Assembly (NCBI GenBank): GCA_030681475.1
Contig: JAUXWT010000059.1
Coordinates: 1-48,306, forward strand
Direction of reading: 5' to 3'
Source of the DNA: Bacteroidales bacterium
GTDB lineage: Bacteria; Bacteroidota; Bacteroidia; Bacteroidales; FEN-979
DNA: 48,306 nucleotides
A program made the translations under genes and the position numbers. The notes beneath the pieces were generated by a model. It was not told the DNA's origin. It did no database searches and saw only the letters and a program-made list of their open reading frames with translations. Positions 16,653-25,105 of the stretch are shown piece after piece; positions within the stretch are counted from its first letter, which is position 1, and the number at the start of each line of letters is the position of its first letter.

Positions 16653-19145
16653 ATGAAACAAAAGTCGAAACAAAAGCTGCAAAAAAATCCAGAGATTAAA
16701 CAACCGGCTAAAAAGGAGGTTAAAAAGGCCTCCGCCGGAACCTCTTTTCTTGATCCTTATTGGGAAAAATATGGCCTGTGGATAACCCTGGGGCTGGTTT
16801 CACTTTTAATTCTGATCATTTTCTTTGATTTCATTATCGGCAATAAGTATTATCTGTTTAAGGACATAGGGAGTGATACCATCAATACTTTCTACCCTCA
16901 TTTTATATACATCCATGATTATCTTAGAACGGAAGGGTTTCCATTGTGGGCATTTGCCCAGGGGATGGGACAAAATATTCAGGCAGGAAGCATGAATAAT
17001 CCGTTTTACTGGATTGTTTATTTGGGGGGCGCCGATTCTATTGCTTACAGGATCATTTGGATGGAGGTGGCGAAAATTATTCTGACGGGATATTTTATCT
17101 ATAATTTTCTGAAATTATTAGGTTTAAAACCTGTTGTAATTACGATCGGCACACTTTTATACTGTTTTAGCGGCATGATCATTGTTGGTGGCGGATGGTA
17201 TATTTTTTCAACAGAAGCTTGTTACCTGGCGCTCCTGCTTTGGTCTTTTGAAAGACTATACGTAAATAACTCCTGGTATCTTTTTCCGATTTCAATAGCG
17301 CTGATCGCAGCAGTTCAGCCTTTCAACCTTTTTTTGTACGGAGTGTTTTTCATCCTCTATTTTTTAATGAGGCATTTTACTTCAGCGACACCATCCTGGA
17401 AGAAATTTTACACACTAGTATTGCAAATGGCCGGTTGCAGTTTACTTGGGTTGTTGATCAGCAGTTTCTTTTTTTGGTCGAGCATGCAGATGCTTCTTGA
17501 CAGTCCAAGAGTCAGTGGCCATTCCGGATTATTTGATAAGTTGATGGCCGCCCCGGTATTTTCACTTGGCGACCAGAGTCATAACATGGCTGCCATTTTA
17601 CGATTCTTTTCGAATGATTTTCTGGGCAATGGATCAAATTACCGGGGATGGTATAATTATCTTGAAGCTCCCCTTGTATATATTGGGTTGCTTCCTTTGT
17701 TACTGATGCCTCAGGTATTTATCCTGACAAGTAAAAGGAAAGCGCTTTTTTACGGCCTTTTCTTCTTTATTTTGATTTTTCCGGTTGTTTTTCCATATTT
17801 CCGATACAGTTTATGGCTCTTTTCCGGAGATTATTACCGGGGATTTTCATTATTCGTTGGGTTAGCGTTCCTGTTTCTGAACTTATTTGCCGTAAATGAA
17901 ATTATTGGAACCAGGAAGATAAATTTATTCGTACTGTCAGGAACCTTTATTTTACTGATGATCTTACTTTATTATCCTTATACTAACTCTGAACAAATCA
18001 TTGACAAAAGCATACAGTCGAACGTACGTAATTACCTGGTAATTTATTCGCTGATTTTAGTGATTTATTACTTTCAAAGCTATAAATCATATCTGAACAT
18101 CATACTTTTGCTCATTGTTTTCATTGAGCTGGGATCAGGGAACTATACCAGCCTTAGCAAGCGTTCGGTTCTGACAAAGCAGGAATCGAGACAAAAGATC
18201 GGTTATAATGATTACACCCTGGAGTCAGTTGATTATCTTAATTCAACAGACAAACAGTTTTTCCGGGTCAACAAAGATTATACGGCAAGTCCCGCTATCC
18301 ATACCAGTTTCAATGATGCAAAGGCACAGGGATACAACAGCACCATGGTGTATGATTCATTCAATCAGAAGTATTATATTATGTTTCTTGAGGAGATGGG
18401 CATAATTACCAAAGGAAAGGAGACTCAGAGCCGGTGGGCCATCGGTTTTGCGAACAGACCCTTTCTTCAAAACCTGGCCAGTACAAAATATACCCTGACA
18501 AAAGGGCCTGCATCACGATTCAGGATGTTTCAATATGATTCAGTGTCACTATTTGGCGACGTCAAGGTACTTAAAAACAGGTTCTTTCTTCCGTTGGGAT
18601 TTACCTATGATAAATACATACCATTGGATAGTTTTTCAATAGTGTCATCCAACAAGAAAGACTTTATTTTGCAACAGGCATTTATTGCCGATACGCCTGT
18701 GGATAAACGTTTTGCCATATTTAAGCAATATCCATTGAATGACACTGCTGTAACATACACGTATGATTCATATTTTAAGGATATTTTAAATCTGAAAAAA
18801 GACACGCTTGCAATCACCAGATTCAGTCAAAATCATATAAATGGGACGATTGATCTGGATTCTGCTAAAATGTTATTCCTGAGTATTCCATACGATAAGG
18901 GATGGCATGTAAAAATTAATGGCAAAGATGTTCATCCTACAGTTTGCAATATCGGGTTTATCGGATTGTTTCTGGAGCCGGGCAAGCATGAAGTTGAACT
19001 GTACTATTCACCCCCCTATTTCTACCTGAGTCTTTGGTTGACATTTGGAGGCATCGCTATATACCTTGGATTACTGGGGCTACGCCGCATCAAATTGTCG
19101 AAAAGGCAGGTGAAAAATGAATTACCTTTGCCACTGCAGGATTAA
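16653..19145 (+). CDS. YfhO-family polytopic membrane protein, putative GT-C glycosyltransferase
   Basis: 830 residues. A Lys-rich cytoplasmic N-terminus (1-35) precedes about 12 membrane segments and a large C-terminal soluble domain (about 500-780), closed by a final membrane helix and basic tail. The YfhO pattern is seen in DIGSDTINTFYPHF near residue 75 and GFPLWAFAQGMGQNIQAG. Bacillus YfhO is needed to decorate wall polymers with sugar, and the family is regarded as GT-C-like. Next to GtrA- and GtrB-like genes (27686 and 28081), it is the best candidate for the outer-face transferase of the pathway. The gene is 33 bases after its neighbour, in a region containing a weak octamer repeat (TGGTGAAA, TGATGAAA). 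Confidence 0.75.
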   Translation: MKQKSKQKLQKNPEIKQPAKKEVKKASAGTSFLDPYWEKYGLWITLGLVSLLILIIFFDFIIGNKYYLFKDIGSDTINTFYPHFIYIHDYLRTEGFPLWAFAQGMGQNIQAGSMNNPFYWIVYLGGADSIAYRIIWMEVAKIILTGYFIYNFLKLLGLKPVVITIGTLLYCFSGMIIVGGGWYIFSTEACYLALLLWSFERLYVNNSWYLFPISIALIAAVQPFNLFLYGVFFILYFLMRHFTSATPSWKKFYTLVLQMAGCSLLGLLISSFFFWSSMQMLLDSPRVSGHSGLFDKLMAAPVFSLGDQSHNMAAILRFFSNDFLGNGSNYRGWYNYLEAPLVYIGLLPLLLMPQVFILTSKRKALFYGLFFFILIFPVVFPYFRYSLWLFSGDYYRGFSLFVGLAFLFLNLFAVNEIIGTRKINLFVLSGTFILLMILLYYPYTNSEQIIDKSIQSNVRNYLVIYSLILVIYYFQSYKSYLNIILLLIVFIELGSGNYTSLSKRSVLTKQESRQKIGYNDYTLESVDYLNSTDKQFFRVNKDYTASPAIHTSFNDAKAQGYNSTMVYDSFNQKYYIMFLEEMGIITKGKETQSRWAIGFANRPFLQNLASTKYTLTKGPASRFRMFQYDSVSLFGDVKVLKNRFFLPLGFTYDKYIPLDSFSIVSSNKKDFILQQAFIADTPVDKRFAIFKQYPLNDTAVTYTYDSYFKDILNLKKDTLAITRFSQNHINGTIDLDSAKMLFLSIPYDKGWHVKINGKDVHPTVCNIGFIGLFLEPGKHEVELYYSPPYFYLSLWLTFGGIAIYLGLLGLRRIKLSKRQVKNELPLPLQD

Positions 19146-19154
19146 ACTGATAAA

Positions 19155-19553
19155 ATGCAAGCATATATTGTACAGTTGCCAAAATTTGAAGATCCAAGAG
19201 GAAATCTCTCCTTTCTTGAAGAGGAAAACCATGTTCCATTCATGATTGAGCGGGTTTACTGGATTTATGACGTTCCGGGTGGACAGGTACGCGGAGGTCA
19301 TGCATTCAAAATCCAGAAGGAATTGATCATTGCATTGTCGGGCAGTTTTGATGTTGAGGTTGACGATGGTTCTGAGAAGCAGATTTTTTCACTGAACAGG
19401 TCATATTATGCATTGTACCTGGTACCCGGATTATGGCGAAGAATGCAGAATTTCTCCACCAATTCCCTTGCATTGGTGTTGTGCTCAACTTCTTTTGATG
19501 AAACAGACTACATCCGTGATTATCAGGAATTTTTAAATTTCGGAAAATCATGA
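19155..19553 (+). CDS. FdtA/QdtA-family cupin (dTDP-4-keto-6-deoxyglucose ketoisomerase-like), altered active site
   Basis: 132 residues forming a single cupin of the WxcM/FdtA family: VYWIYDVPGG, RGGHAFK, LSGSFDVEVDDG, LYLVPGLW, and the family ending DYIRDYQEFL. FdtA and QdtA isomerise dTDP-4-keto-6-deoxyglucose to the 3-keto sugar that is then aminated. The active-site HAH pair is H49-A-F51 here: the second His is replaced by Phe, and the following Q (of HKxxxQ) is also lost. It may be inactive, have a changed product, or pair with the intact copy that follows. It overlaps that gene by four bases (ATGA). Confidence 0.82.
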   Translation: MQAYIVQLPKFEDPRGNLSFLEEENHVPFMIERVYWIYDVPGGQVRGGHAFKIQKELIIALSGSFDVEVDDGSEKQIFSLNRSYYALYLVPGLWRRMQNFSTNSLALVLCSTSFDETDYIRDYQEFLNFGKS

Positions 19554-19972
19554 AAAAGCCATCAGTTTACGATTGCAATATTATTACGCTGGCAAGCATT
19601 AAAAACCGGGCAGGAAACATAACGCCCATAACTAACGACATAGAAATCCCCTTTGCGGTCAGGAGAGTTTTTTACATTTATGACATCCCCGGGGGTGAGG
19701 ATCGTGGCGCACATGCACACAAGCAATGCCATCAATTCCTTATCGCGGCCAGCGGCAGCTTTGAAATTGAACTGAACGATGGTATCGTCAGCCGCACTGT
19801 GATGTTAAACAGGCCGTATCACGGACTTCATATTCCACCAGGCATCTGGGCGGCAGAAAAAGGTTTCTCTTCCGGTACAGTCTGTCTGGTTCTTACATCA
19901 GAAAAATACCAGGAGGATGATTATATCAGGGATTACGCGGAATATCTAACATATGTCAAGTCTTGTAATTGA
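19550..19972 (+). CDS. fdtA: dTDP-4-keto-6-deoxyglucose 3,4-ketoisomerase (FdtA/QdtA family)
   Basis: 140 residues, cupin fold. The family motif is intact: RGAHAHK with H55 and H57, followed by HQF, then ASGSFEIELNDG, IPPGIWAAE and DYIRDYAEYL. It should convert dTDP-4-keto-6-deoxy-D-glucose to a 3-keto isomer. FdtA (galacto) and QdtA (gluco) cannot be separated from sequence alone; the gene symbol is given for family only. With the aminotransferase at 26581 it would make dTDP-3-amino-3,6-dideoxyhexose. The dTDP-glucose enzymes RmlA and RmlB are not in the window. It overlaps the preceding gene by 4 bases and the following gene by 20. Confidence 0.85.
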   Translation: MKKPSVYDCNIITLASIKNRAGNITPITNDIEIPFAVRRVFYIYDIPGGEDRGAHAHKQCHQFLIAASGSFEIELNDGIVSRTVMLNRPYHGLHIPPGIWAAEKGFSSGTVCLVLTSEKYQEDDYIRDYAEYLTYVKSCN

Positions 19973-20489
19973 AAAATATGGCATTATTCTCAGGACCGTT
20001 GAGGAGGATGATGCAGAATTCATTGTAAGGTTGCGCACAAGCGAACGACTTGGGCGGTATATTTCAATGACATCTTCAGATATCGAGAAACAAAAGGACT
20101 GGATCAGGGAATACCTGGTACGTGAAAAAGAAGGAAGAGAGTATTATTTCCTTTGTGTTGACAGAAACGGTAACCGTTTTGGCACCTATCGGATCTACAA
20201 CATCCAACGTGACAGTTTTGTTTGCGGAAGTTGGGTGTTTGATGAATCTGCACCCAAGGACTATGCCATAAAAACTGAAATCCTGGCCAAAGAATTTGCT
20301 TTTGAAAAAACTGATGCAGACTATTTTTATGGTGAAAACAGAAAGGACAATAAAAAAGTGAACCGGTATAATTTGTCGTATCATCCTGAATTGACCGGCT
20401 TTGATGATCTTAATTACTATTATAAATTTACCCGGGTTAATTTTGAAAAGACATCGACAAAGCTTCTAGCCTTGTTGACCTCCAGATAA
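19953..20489 (+). CDS. GNAT-family N-acetyltransferase (RimJ/RimL-like)
   Basis: 178 residues. The N-terminal pattern GIILRTVEEDDAEFIVRLRTS and a later stretch ending in asparagine-rich NRKDNKKVNRYN, followed by a hydrophobic close, match the GNAT fold of the RimJ/RimL type, which also contains sugar N-acetyltransferases in polysaccharide loci. The acetyl-CoA loop is poorly conserved. In this operon the likely substrate is an amino sugar (possibly the 3-amino group) or a protein; this is inferred. It starts 20 bases inside the ketoisomerase gene. Confidence 0.68.
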   Translation: MSSLVIEKYGIILRTVEEDDAEFIVRLRTSERLGRYISMTSSDIEKQKDWIREYLVREKEGREYYFLCVDRNGNRFGTYRIYNIQRDSFVCGSWVFDESAPKDYAIKTEILAKEFAFEKTDADYFYGENRKDNKKVNRYNLSYHPELTGFDDLNYYYKFTRVNFEKTSTKLLALLTSR

Positions 20490-20497
20490 TCAGAACT

Positions 20498-22030
20498 ATG
20501 CTGAAAAATTTAACTGAATATTTTGAGAGAACCGTACAATTATATCCTCACCGTATTGCCGTTATTGACGGGGAACAGCAAGTTACGTTTCATCAATTAA
20601 ATTCCCGTGTTAAATTATTGGCAATCAGTCTGACAGAATCAATTAAATCGGAATGCAACAGGCCTGTTGGTGTATTCCTTCCGAAGAGCATAGAAAGTGT
20701 TGTTGTCGATCTTGCGATCACATACAGCGCAAATATTTATATGAATCTGGATATAAAGTCGCCCGACTCCCGAATCAGAAATGTATTGGAATTGGTTAAG
20801 CCGGCTTTACTTATAACGAATACAGATCACCTTGCTAAACTTTCTGTTATTTATAAAGATTGTCCGATCCTTAACGTTGATGATCATTATAACAGATCCT
20901 CCCTTAACGAAGAGTATCTTTTCGACAGGATTGAACGATTAACAGATACCGATCCCTTGTGTATTATTAACACCTCGGGGTCCACAGGAACACCTAAAGG
21001 AGTCGTGCTCAATCATAAGAGTTTCATTGATTTTACTGAATGGGCAATTGAGACGCTGAAGATCGGTGATGAGGAAGTTATCGGGTCGCTGTCGCCATTG
21101 GTGTTTGACATTTTTAGTTTCGAGCTGTGCATGCTCATGTCAAAGGGCAGTACAATCGTATTAATACAGGATACATTATCTGCATTTCCAGCAGCGATTT
21201 TGAAATTAATGCAAGAGCGACAGGTCTCCTTTATATTCTGGGTTCCCACGATCATGGTCAATGTGGCAAACATGGATTTGCTAAGCAAATTTTCCCTTCT
21301 CGATCTCAAAACAGTTTGGTTTGCCGGAGAAGTTTTTCCGACAAAGCAATTTAACTATTGGAAAAGGCATCTGCAATCTGCCATGTTTGTAAATCTTTAC
21401 GGACCAATTGAGATTACTTTAGATTGCACCTATTTTATTGTTGACCGGGAACTGAAGGACGAAGAGCCGATCCCCATTGGGTTTCCTTGCAGAAATACAG
21501 ATATTTTAATACTAAATGATCACAATGAACCAGCGGTGGCCAACGAAGAAGGAGAATTATGCGTGCGTGGTACATCGCTGGCCATGGGATATTATAACAA
21601 TCCCGATAAGACGGCGGCTGCATTTGTTCAGAATCCATTAAACAGAGCGTATCCGGAAATCATTTACCGGACAGGTGACCTGGTGTACAGAAACGATCGA
21701 AGTGAAATTATTTTTAAAGGTCGAAAAGATACCCTGATCAAACACCTGGGTTACCGGATTGAATTAGGTGAGATCGAACATGTAATTATTAACACCTTGA
21801 AATTGGTTGAAAATGGTTGTGTCGTATATAATTTCAGTAAAAAAGAGATCATTCTGTATTATGAGGCACAAAATGAAATTCCTGTTGCGGAGATAAGAAA
21901 AGCGATCTCTACAGCGTTTCCTAAATATATGATACCAAATAATTATATCAGAATGAAGGAATTACCGAGGAATACAAACGGTAAGATTGACCGGTTAACG
22001 TTGAACACTTTGGCAAATCAAGATGTATAA
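20498..22030 (+). CDS. Stand-alone adenylation enzyme (amino acid / acyl carrier protein ligase, NRPS-type A domain)
   Basis: 510 residues with all core motifs of the ANL superfamily in NRPS/DltA style: NTSGSTGTPKGV (P-loop, about 150), LVFDIFSFEL (A4, with the Asp that binds an alpha-amino group), NLYGPIEIT (A5), YRTGD (A7), GRKDTLIKHLGYRIELGEIE (A8) and NGKIDR (A10 lysine). It has no condensation, carrier or thioesterase domain, so it should activate a small amino acid and load a separate carrier protein, most likely the one at 22846 or 24153. The side-chain specificity cannot be read reliably. It overlaps the next gene by 8 bases. Confidence 0.82.
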   Translation: MLKNLTEYFERTVQLYPHRIAVIDGEQQVTFHQLNSRVKLLAISLTESIKSECNRPVGVFLPKSIESVVVDLAITYSANIYMNLDIKSPDSRIRNVLELVKPALLITNTDHLAKLSVIYKDCPILNVDDHYNRSSLNEEYLFDRIERLTDTDPLCIINTSGSTGTPKGVVLNHKSFIDFTEWAIETLKIGDEEVIGSLSPLVFDIFSFELCMLMSKGSTIVLIQDTLSAFPAAILKLMQERQVSFIFWVPTIMVNVANMDLLSKFSLLDLKTVWFAGEVFPTKQFNYWKRHLQSAMFVNLYGPIEITLDCTYFIVDRELKDEEPIPIGFPCRNTDILILNDHNEPAVANEEGELCVRGTSLAMGYYNNPDKTAAAFVQNPLNRAYPEIIYRTGDLVYRNDRSEIIFKGRKDTLIKHLGYRIELGEIEHVIINTLKLVENGCVVYNFSKKEIILYYEAQNEIPVAEIRKAISTAFPKYMIPNNYIRMKELPRNTNGKIDRLTLNTLANQDV

Positions 22031-22865
22031 AATTGAAAATATCCACGAAATTCATCTGTTAATCAAAGATATACGGGATCTCAGACAGGATTTTCTGACA
22101 AATTACTATCCTGATCCGATAAAAACAGGTTTGTGGGTGGATAACGATTTACTGTATGCGGAACATTTTCATCAAACTAATTTTATATTAAGAAAGGACA
22201 CCAACTTTTTTCATTTATACTATTGCTCCAGCTCCACCAATGATTTATCTGCCGGATTGACATCACTGTTAAATAGGCCGGAGAAAATATTATATACTAT
22301 TGATCTCCTTGGCAATAAAACAGATGCTGCTGAAATTGGTGGCAGGATTGGGTCGGCCGGGTTTTTCCCATATACAAGCCTTATCAGGATGAGCAGAGTG
22401 ACCCTGGATTCGGATAAGTCACGTTTAACAGATAATCCGTATCTTACTGAAGCAGTGAGCAACGATTCCGATGAAATCAGTGGTTTACTGCATCAATTTT
22501 TTGATCCACTTGCAGAAAACCTCCCTTTGTTGTCCGAGATTGATTCATGGATCAATTCCGGACAGGTGCTTGTTTTCAAAGAAGCAAATACAATTCAGGG
22601 ATTTCTGATCTATGAGATCACCGGCGTTACTTCTTATCTGCGATATTGGTTTGTACATCCGGCGCACCGGGAAAAAAAGATCGGATCAGCGCTGATACAA
22701 GAGTTTTTTGCAAGAAGCTCCGGAACCAAAAGGCAATTGTTTTGGGTGATCCAATCCAATGAAAATGCAATAAAACGCTATCATCATTATGGGTTTTTAC
22801 CAGAAAATCTGGTTGACAACATTTACACCAACACAAACATCCGATATGGAGAAAATAATAGCTGA
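22023..22865 (+). CDS. GNAT-family acyltransferase with extra N-terminal half
   Basis: 280 residues. The C-terminal half (about 140-275) has a clear GNAT core: YWFVHPAHREKKIGSALIQEF is the acyl-CoA/pantetheine-binding motif A, and NENAIKRYHHYGF is motif B. The N-terminal half may be a degenerate second GNAT-like domain. It lies between the adenylation enzyme and a carrier protein and overlaps both (8 and 20 bases). That makes it a good candidate for moving an aminoacyl or acyl group from the carrier to the sugar amine or for modifying the loaded amino acid; this is inference. Confidence 0.7.
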   Translation: MYKIENIHEIHLLIKDIRDLRQDFLTNYYPDPIKTGLWVDNDLLYAEHFHQTNFILRKDTNFFHLYYCSSSTNDLSAGLTSLLNRPEKILYTIDLLGNKTDAAEIGGRIGSAGFFPYTSLIRMSRVTLDSDKSRLTDNPYLTEAVSNDSDEISGLLHQFFDPLAENLPLLSEIDSWINSGQVLVFKEANTIQGFLIYEITGVTSYLRYWFVHPAHREKKIGSALIQEFFARSSGTKRQLFWVIQSNENAIKRYHHYGFLPENLVDNIYTNTNIRYGENNS

Positions 22866-23079
22866 GATACTTACAAATTTACGCCCGGAATTTGATTTTG
22901 CAGCCGAAACGAATTTTGTCGAACAAGGTCTCCTGGATTCCTTTGATGTCATAAATCTGGTGACAGAATTGGACAAACAATTCGGAATTTCCATTGACGG
23001 CACAGATATTCTTCCAGAGAACTTTGCCAGTATTGAGACAATCAAAAACCTTGTTCAGAAAAACGGAGGGAAGTCATGA
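22846..23079 (+). CDS. Acyl/peptidyl carrier protein
   Basis: 77 residues from ATG 22846. The longer open frame from 22789 lies inside the upstream gene. It is a four-helix carrier protein with the phosphopantetheine site GLLDSFDVINL (Ser32) and the usual DILPENFASIETI third-helix region. It probably carries the group activated by the adenylation enzyme at 20498 or feeds the KASIII that follows (4-base overlap). It is distinct from a housekeeping AcpP, which has the DSLDTVEL version. Confidence 0.85.
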   Translation: MEKIIAEILTNLRPEFDFAAETNFVEQGLLDSFDVINLVTELDKQFGISIDGTDILPENFASIETIKNLVQKNGGKS

Positions 23080-24140
23080 ACCTGAAATTTGCAAATAAAA
23101 AAATCACCGGGATCCTTACCATTTTACCAAAAAACGAGGTTAAGTTTGAGGATGAAATGGACAATTATAACTTTTCCCATGCCAAATCATTGAAACTAAA
23201 AATGGCCATGGGGTACAACACACACCGGATTGCCGGAGAAGGCGTTTGCTCCTCAGATCTTTGTATTTATGGATTGGATTACCTTTTTGAAAAAGGATTA
23301 TTAAAAAAAGAGGAAATTGATGCACTTATCCTCGTAACTCAGTCCCCTGATTATTTCATGCCTCCGACAAGCAATGTCATTCAGGGACATTTTGCGCTGA
23401 AACAGGATATGATCTGCATGGATATTAACCAGGGTTGCGCCGGATATATCATTGGTCTTTTCGAGGCATTCATGCTTTTAGAGCAGGATGAGATCAACAA
23501 AGTAGTTTTACTGAATGCTGATGTTCTCAGTCCCAAAGTATCCATGAGAGACAGGAACAGCAACCCGCTCATCGGCGACGCAGCCGCTGTAACCATCGTG
23601 GAGAAGTCGGACACACCCTGTACGATTTTCGGCAACATTAAAATGGATGGAACCGCCTTTGATGCCTTGATCATACCGGCCGGAGGTTCAAAGTTGCCGT
23701 CATCTCTGGAAACATCACAACTGCATGAAGATGCCTCGGGAAATTTCCGGGCGCTTGACCACCTGGTGATGAAGGGGGATGACGTGTTTAATTTTGTTCA
23801 ACGGGAAGTCCCTCCGATGATTGAACAATTGCTGACTACAGCGGGCTGTACCAAGGAAGATGTTGATTATTACATGTTTCACCAGCCGAATAAATTCATG
23901 CTGAGTAAATTGGCAGACAAACTTGGTGTACCCCGTGAAAAGATGCCCAACAACATTGTTGAGAACTTTGGGAATGCCAGTGGTGTTTCAATACCAACTG
24001 CAGTAAGCTATAATTTAGGCGCAACATTAACCCGGGAATCTTTTTTGATATGCTTTGCAGGTTTTGGCGTAGGCCTTACCTGGGCTTCGGTCTTGATGCG
24101 TTTGAACAAACTGGATTTTAATGAAATAATCAATTTTTAA
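23076..24140 (+). CDS. 3-oxoacyl-ACP synthase III (KASIII / FabH-like)
   Basis: 354 residues, thiolase fold. The catalytic triad is visible: Cys121 in NQGCAGY, His269 in FHQPN and Asn300 in ENFGNASG. FabH-type enzymes condense an acyl-CoA with malonyl-ACP. Here, between two carrier proteins and next to an SDR, the enzyme more likely builds a short special acyl chain (for example a 3-oxo- then 3-hydroxyacyl group) than primes housekeeping lipid synthesis. Such KASIII-ACP-SDR sets occur in loci that acylate amino sugars. It could alternatively transfer an acyl group without condensation. Confidence 0.85.
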   Translation: MNLKFANKKITGILTILPKNEVKFEDEMDNYNFSHAKSLKLKMAMGYNTHRIAGEGVCSSDLCIYGLDYLFEKGLLKKEEIDALILVTQSPDYFMPPTSNVIQGHFALKQDMICMDINQGCAGYIIGLFEAFMLLEQDEINKVVLLNADVLSPKVSMRDRNSNPLIGDAAAVTIVEKSDTPCTIFGNIKMDGTAFDALIIPAGGSKLPSSLETSQLHEDASGNFRALDHLVMKGDDVFNFVQREVPPMIEQLLTTAGCTKEDVDYYMFHQPNKFMLSKLADKLGVPREKMPNNIVENFGNASGVSIPTAVSYNLGATLTRESFLICFAGFGVGLTWASVLMRLNKLDFNEIINF

Positions 24141-24152
24141 ACGATTCTTATT

Positions 24153-24371
24153 ATGGAGCAATTAAAGGAGAAACTTAGTGTGATTTTTGAATTGGATGAG
24201 ATAGAGCCAACCCTGAAATTTACAGATCTGGAGGAGTGGGATTCGTTATCAAGTTTATCTATTCTGGCCATGTTAGACTCCGATTACAACATGTCGATGA
24301 GCAATGCCGATCTTTTAACCTTTGAAACCATACAGGACTTTTGCGATTATGTTATCAAAAACAGAAAATAG
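24153..24371 (+). CDS. Acyl carrier protein (second copy)
   Basis: 72 residues. Phosphopantetheine site EEWDSLSSLSIL (Ser31) preceded by acidic FTDLEEW, the form common in carrier proteins of polysaccharide and natural-product loci. It differs clearly from the carrier at 22846, so two loaded intermediates may exist. The SDR start codon lies 23 bases inside its 3' end, so the two are translationally coupled. Confidence 0.8.
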   Translation: MEQLKEKLSVIFELDEIEPTLKFTDLEEWDSLSSLSILAMLDSDYNMSMSNADLLTFETIQDFCDYVIKNRK

Positions 24372-25095
24372 TTATATACTGGTCTCTGCCGCCACTTCAG
24401 ATATTGGCTTCGCCATTGTCAGGCGTATTGCATCAACAAATAATGTGGTTTTGCATGGACGTGATCCTGAAAAATTAACCTCTCTGATGGCCAGGATTGA
24501 AACCGGCCATAAAATAACGTTATGGTGTTACGATCTGAAAAATGTTGAAGGGATCCAGGAGAGCCTGAAAAAACTGCTTGTGGAAAATGATATAACCATT
24601 TCAGGGTTCGTGCATTGTGCAGCAACGCTGCGCATTCTGCCTTTGAAAAATTTCCGGTTGGAATATTCCCGGGAGATATTTGATGTCAACTTTTTCAGCG
24701 CTGCTGAGATTGTTAAGACCCTGTTACTCAAGGTAAACAAACAGGAGTTAAACTCGGTCGTGATGATTTCAGCGCTTTTCAGTAAATTTGGGAGTAAGGG
24801 TAACTCAATGTATGCGGCGAGCAAAGGAGCCATTGATTCGTTTGTCAAATCAATGGCTGTCGAACTGGCGCCGGGTGTAAGAGTTAATTCGGTGCTCCCC
24901 GGGGGACTCAGAACCGCCATGACTGCACATTTATTTGATTCTGAGGATTACCTGAAGGCTTTCAGGGAAAAATATCTTCTGGGAGAAGGAGAATGCGATG
25001 ATGTTGCCGCCATGGTTTCATTCCTGCTTTCGGAGGATGCAAAATGGATCACCGGTCAGCATTTAACCGTAGATGGAGGAGCCTCGTGTCATTAA
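24349..25095 (+). CDS. SDR-family oxidoreductase (3-oxoacyl-ACP reductase-like)
   Basis: 248 residues from ATG 24349. The nucleotide-binding loop is SAATSDIG rather than the usual TGxxxGIG, as in a subgroup of SDRs. The catalytic set is Ser141, Tyr155 and Lys159 (MYAASKG), followed by VNSVLPGGLRTAMT and an end of the type WITGQHLTVDGGA. This matches FabG-like reductases. With the KASIII and carriers next to it, it would reduce a 3-oxoacyl-ACP to 3-hydroxyacyl-ACP; that substrate is inferred. Confidence 0.82.
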   Translation: MLSKTENSYILVSAATSDIGFAIVRRIASTNNVVLHGRDPEKLTSLMARIETGHKITLWCYDLKNVEGIQESLKKLLVENDITISGFVHCAATLRILPLKNFRLEYSREIFDVNFFSAAEIVKTLLLKVNKQELNSVVMISALFSKFGSKGNSMYAASKGAIDSFVKSMAVELAPGVRVNSVLPGGLRTAMTAHLFDSEDYLKAFREKYLLGEGECDDVAAMVSFLLSEDAKWITGQHLTVDGGASCH

Positions 25096-25105
25096 TACAC
25101 ACATT

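Noticed and set aside
20498-24371. Non-ribosomal peptide or polyketide natural-product cluster
   Set aside because: There is an adenylation enzyme, two carriers and a KASIII, but no condensation, elongating ketosynthase or peptide-releasing thioesterase domain; all neighbours are sugar or glycan genes.
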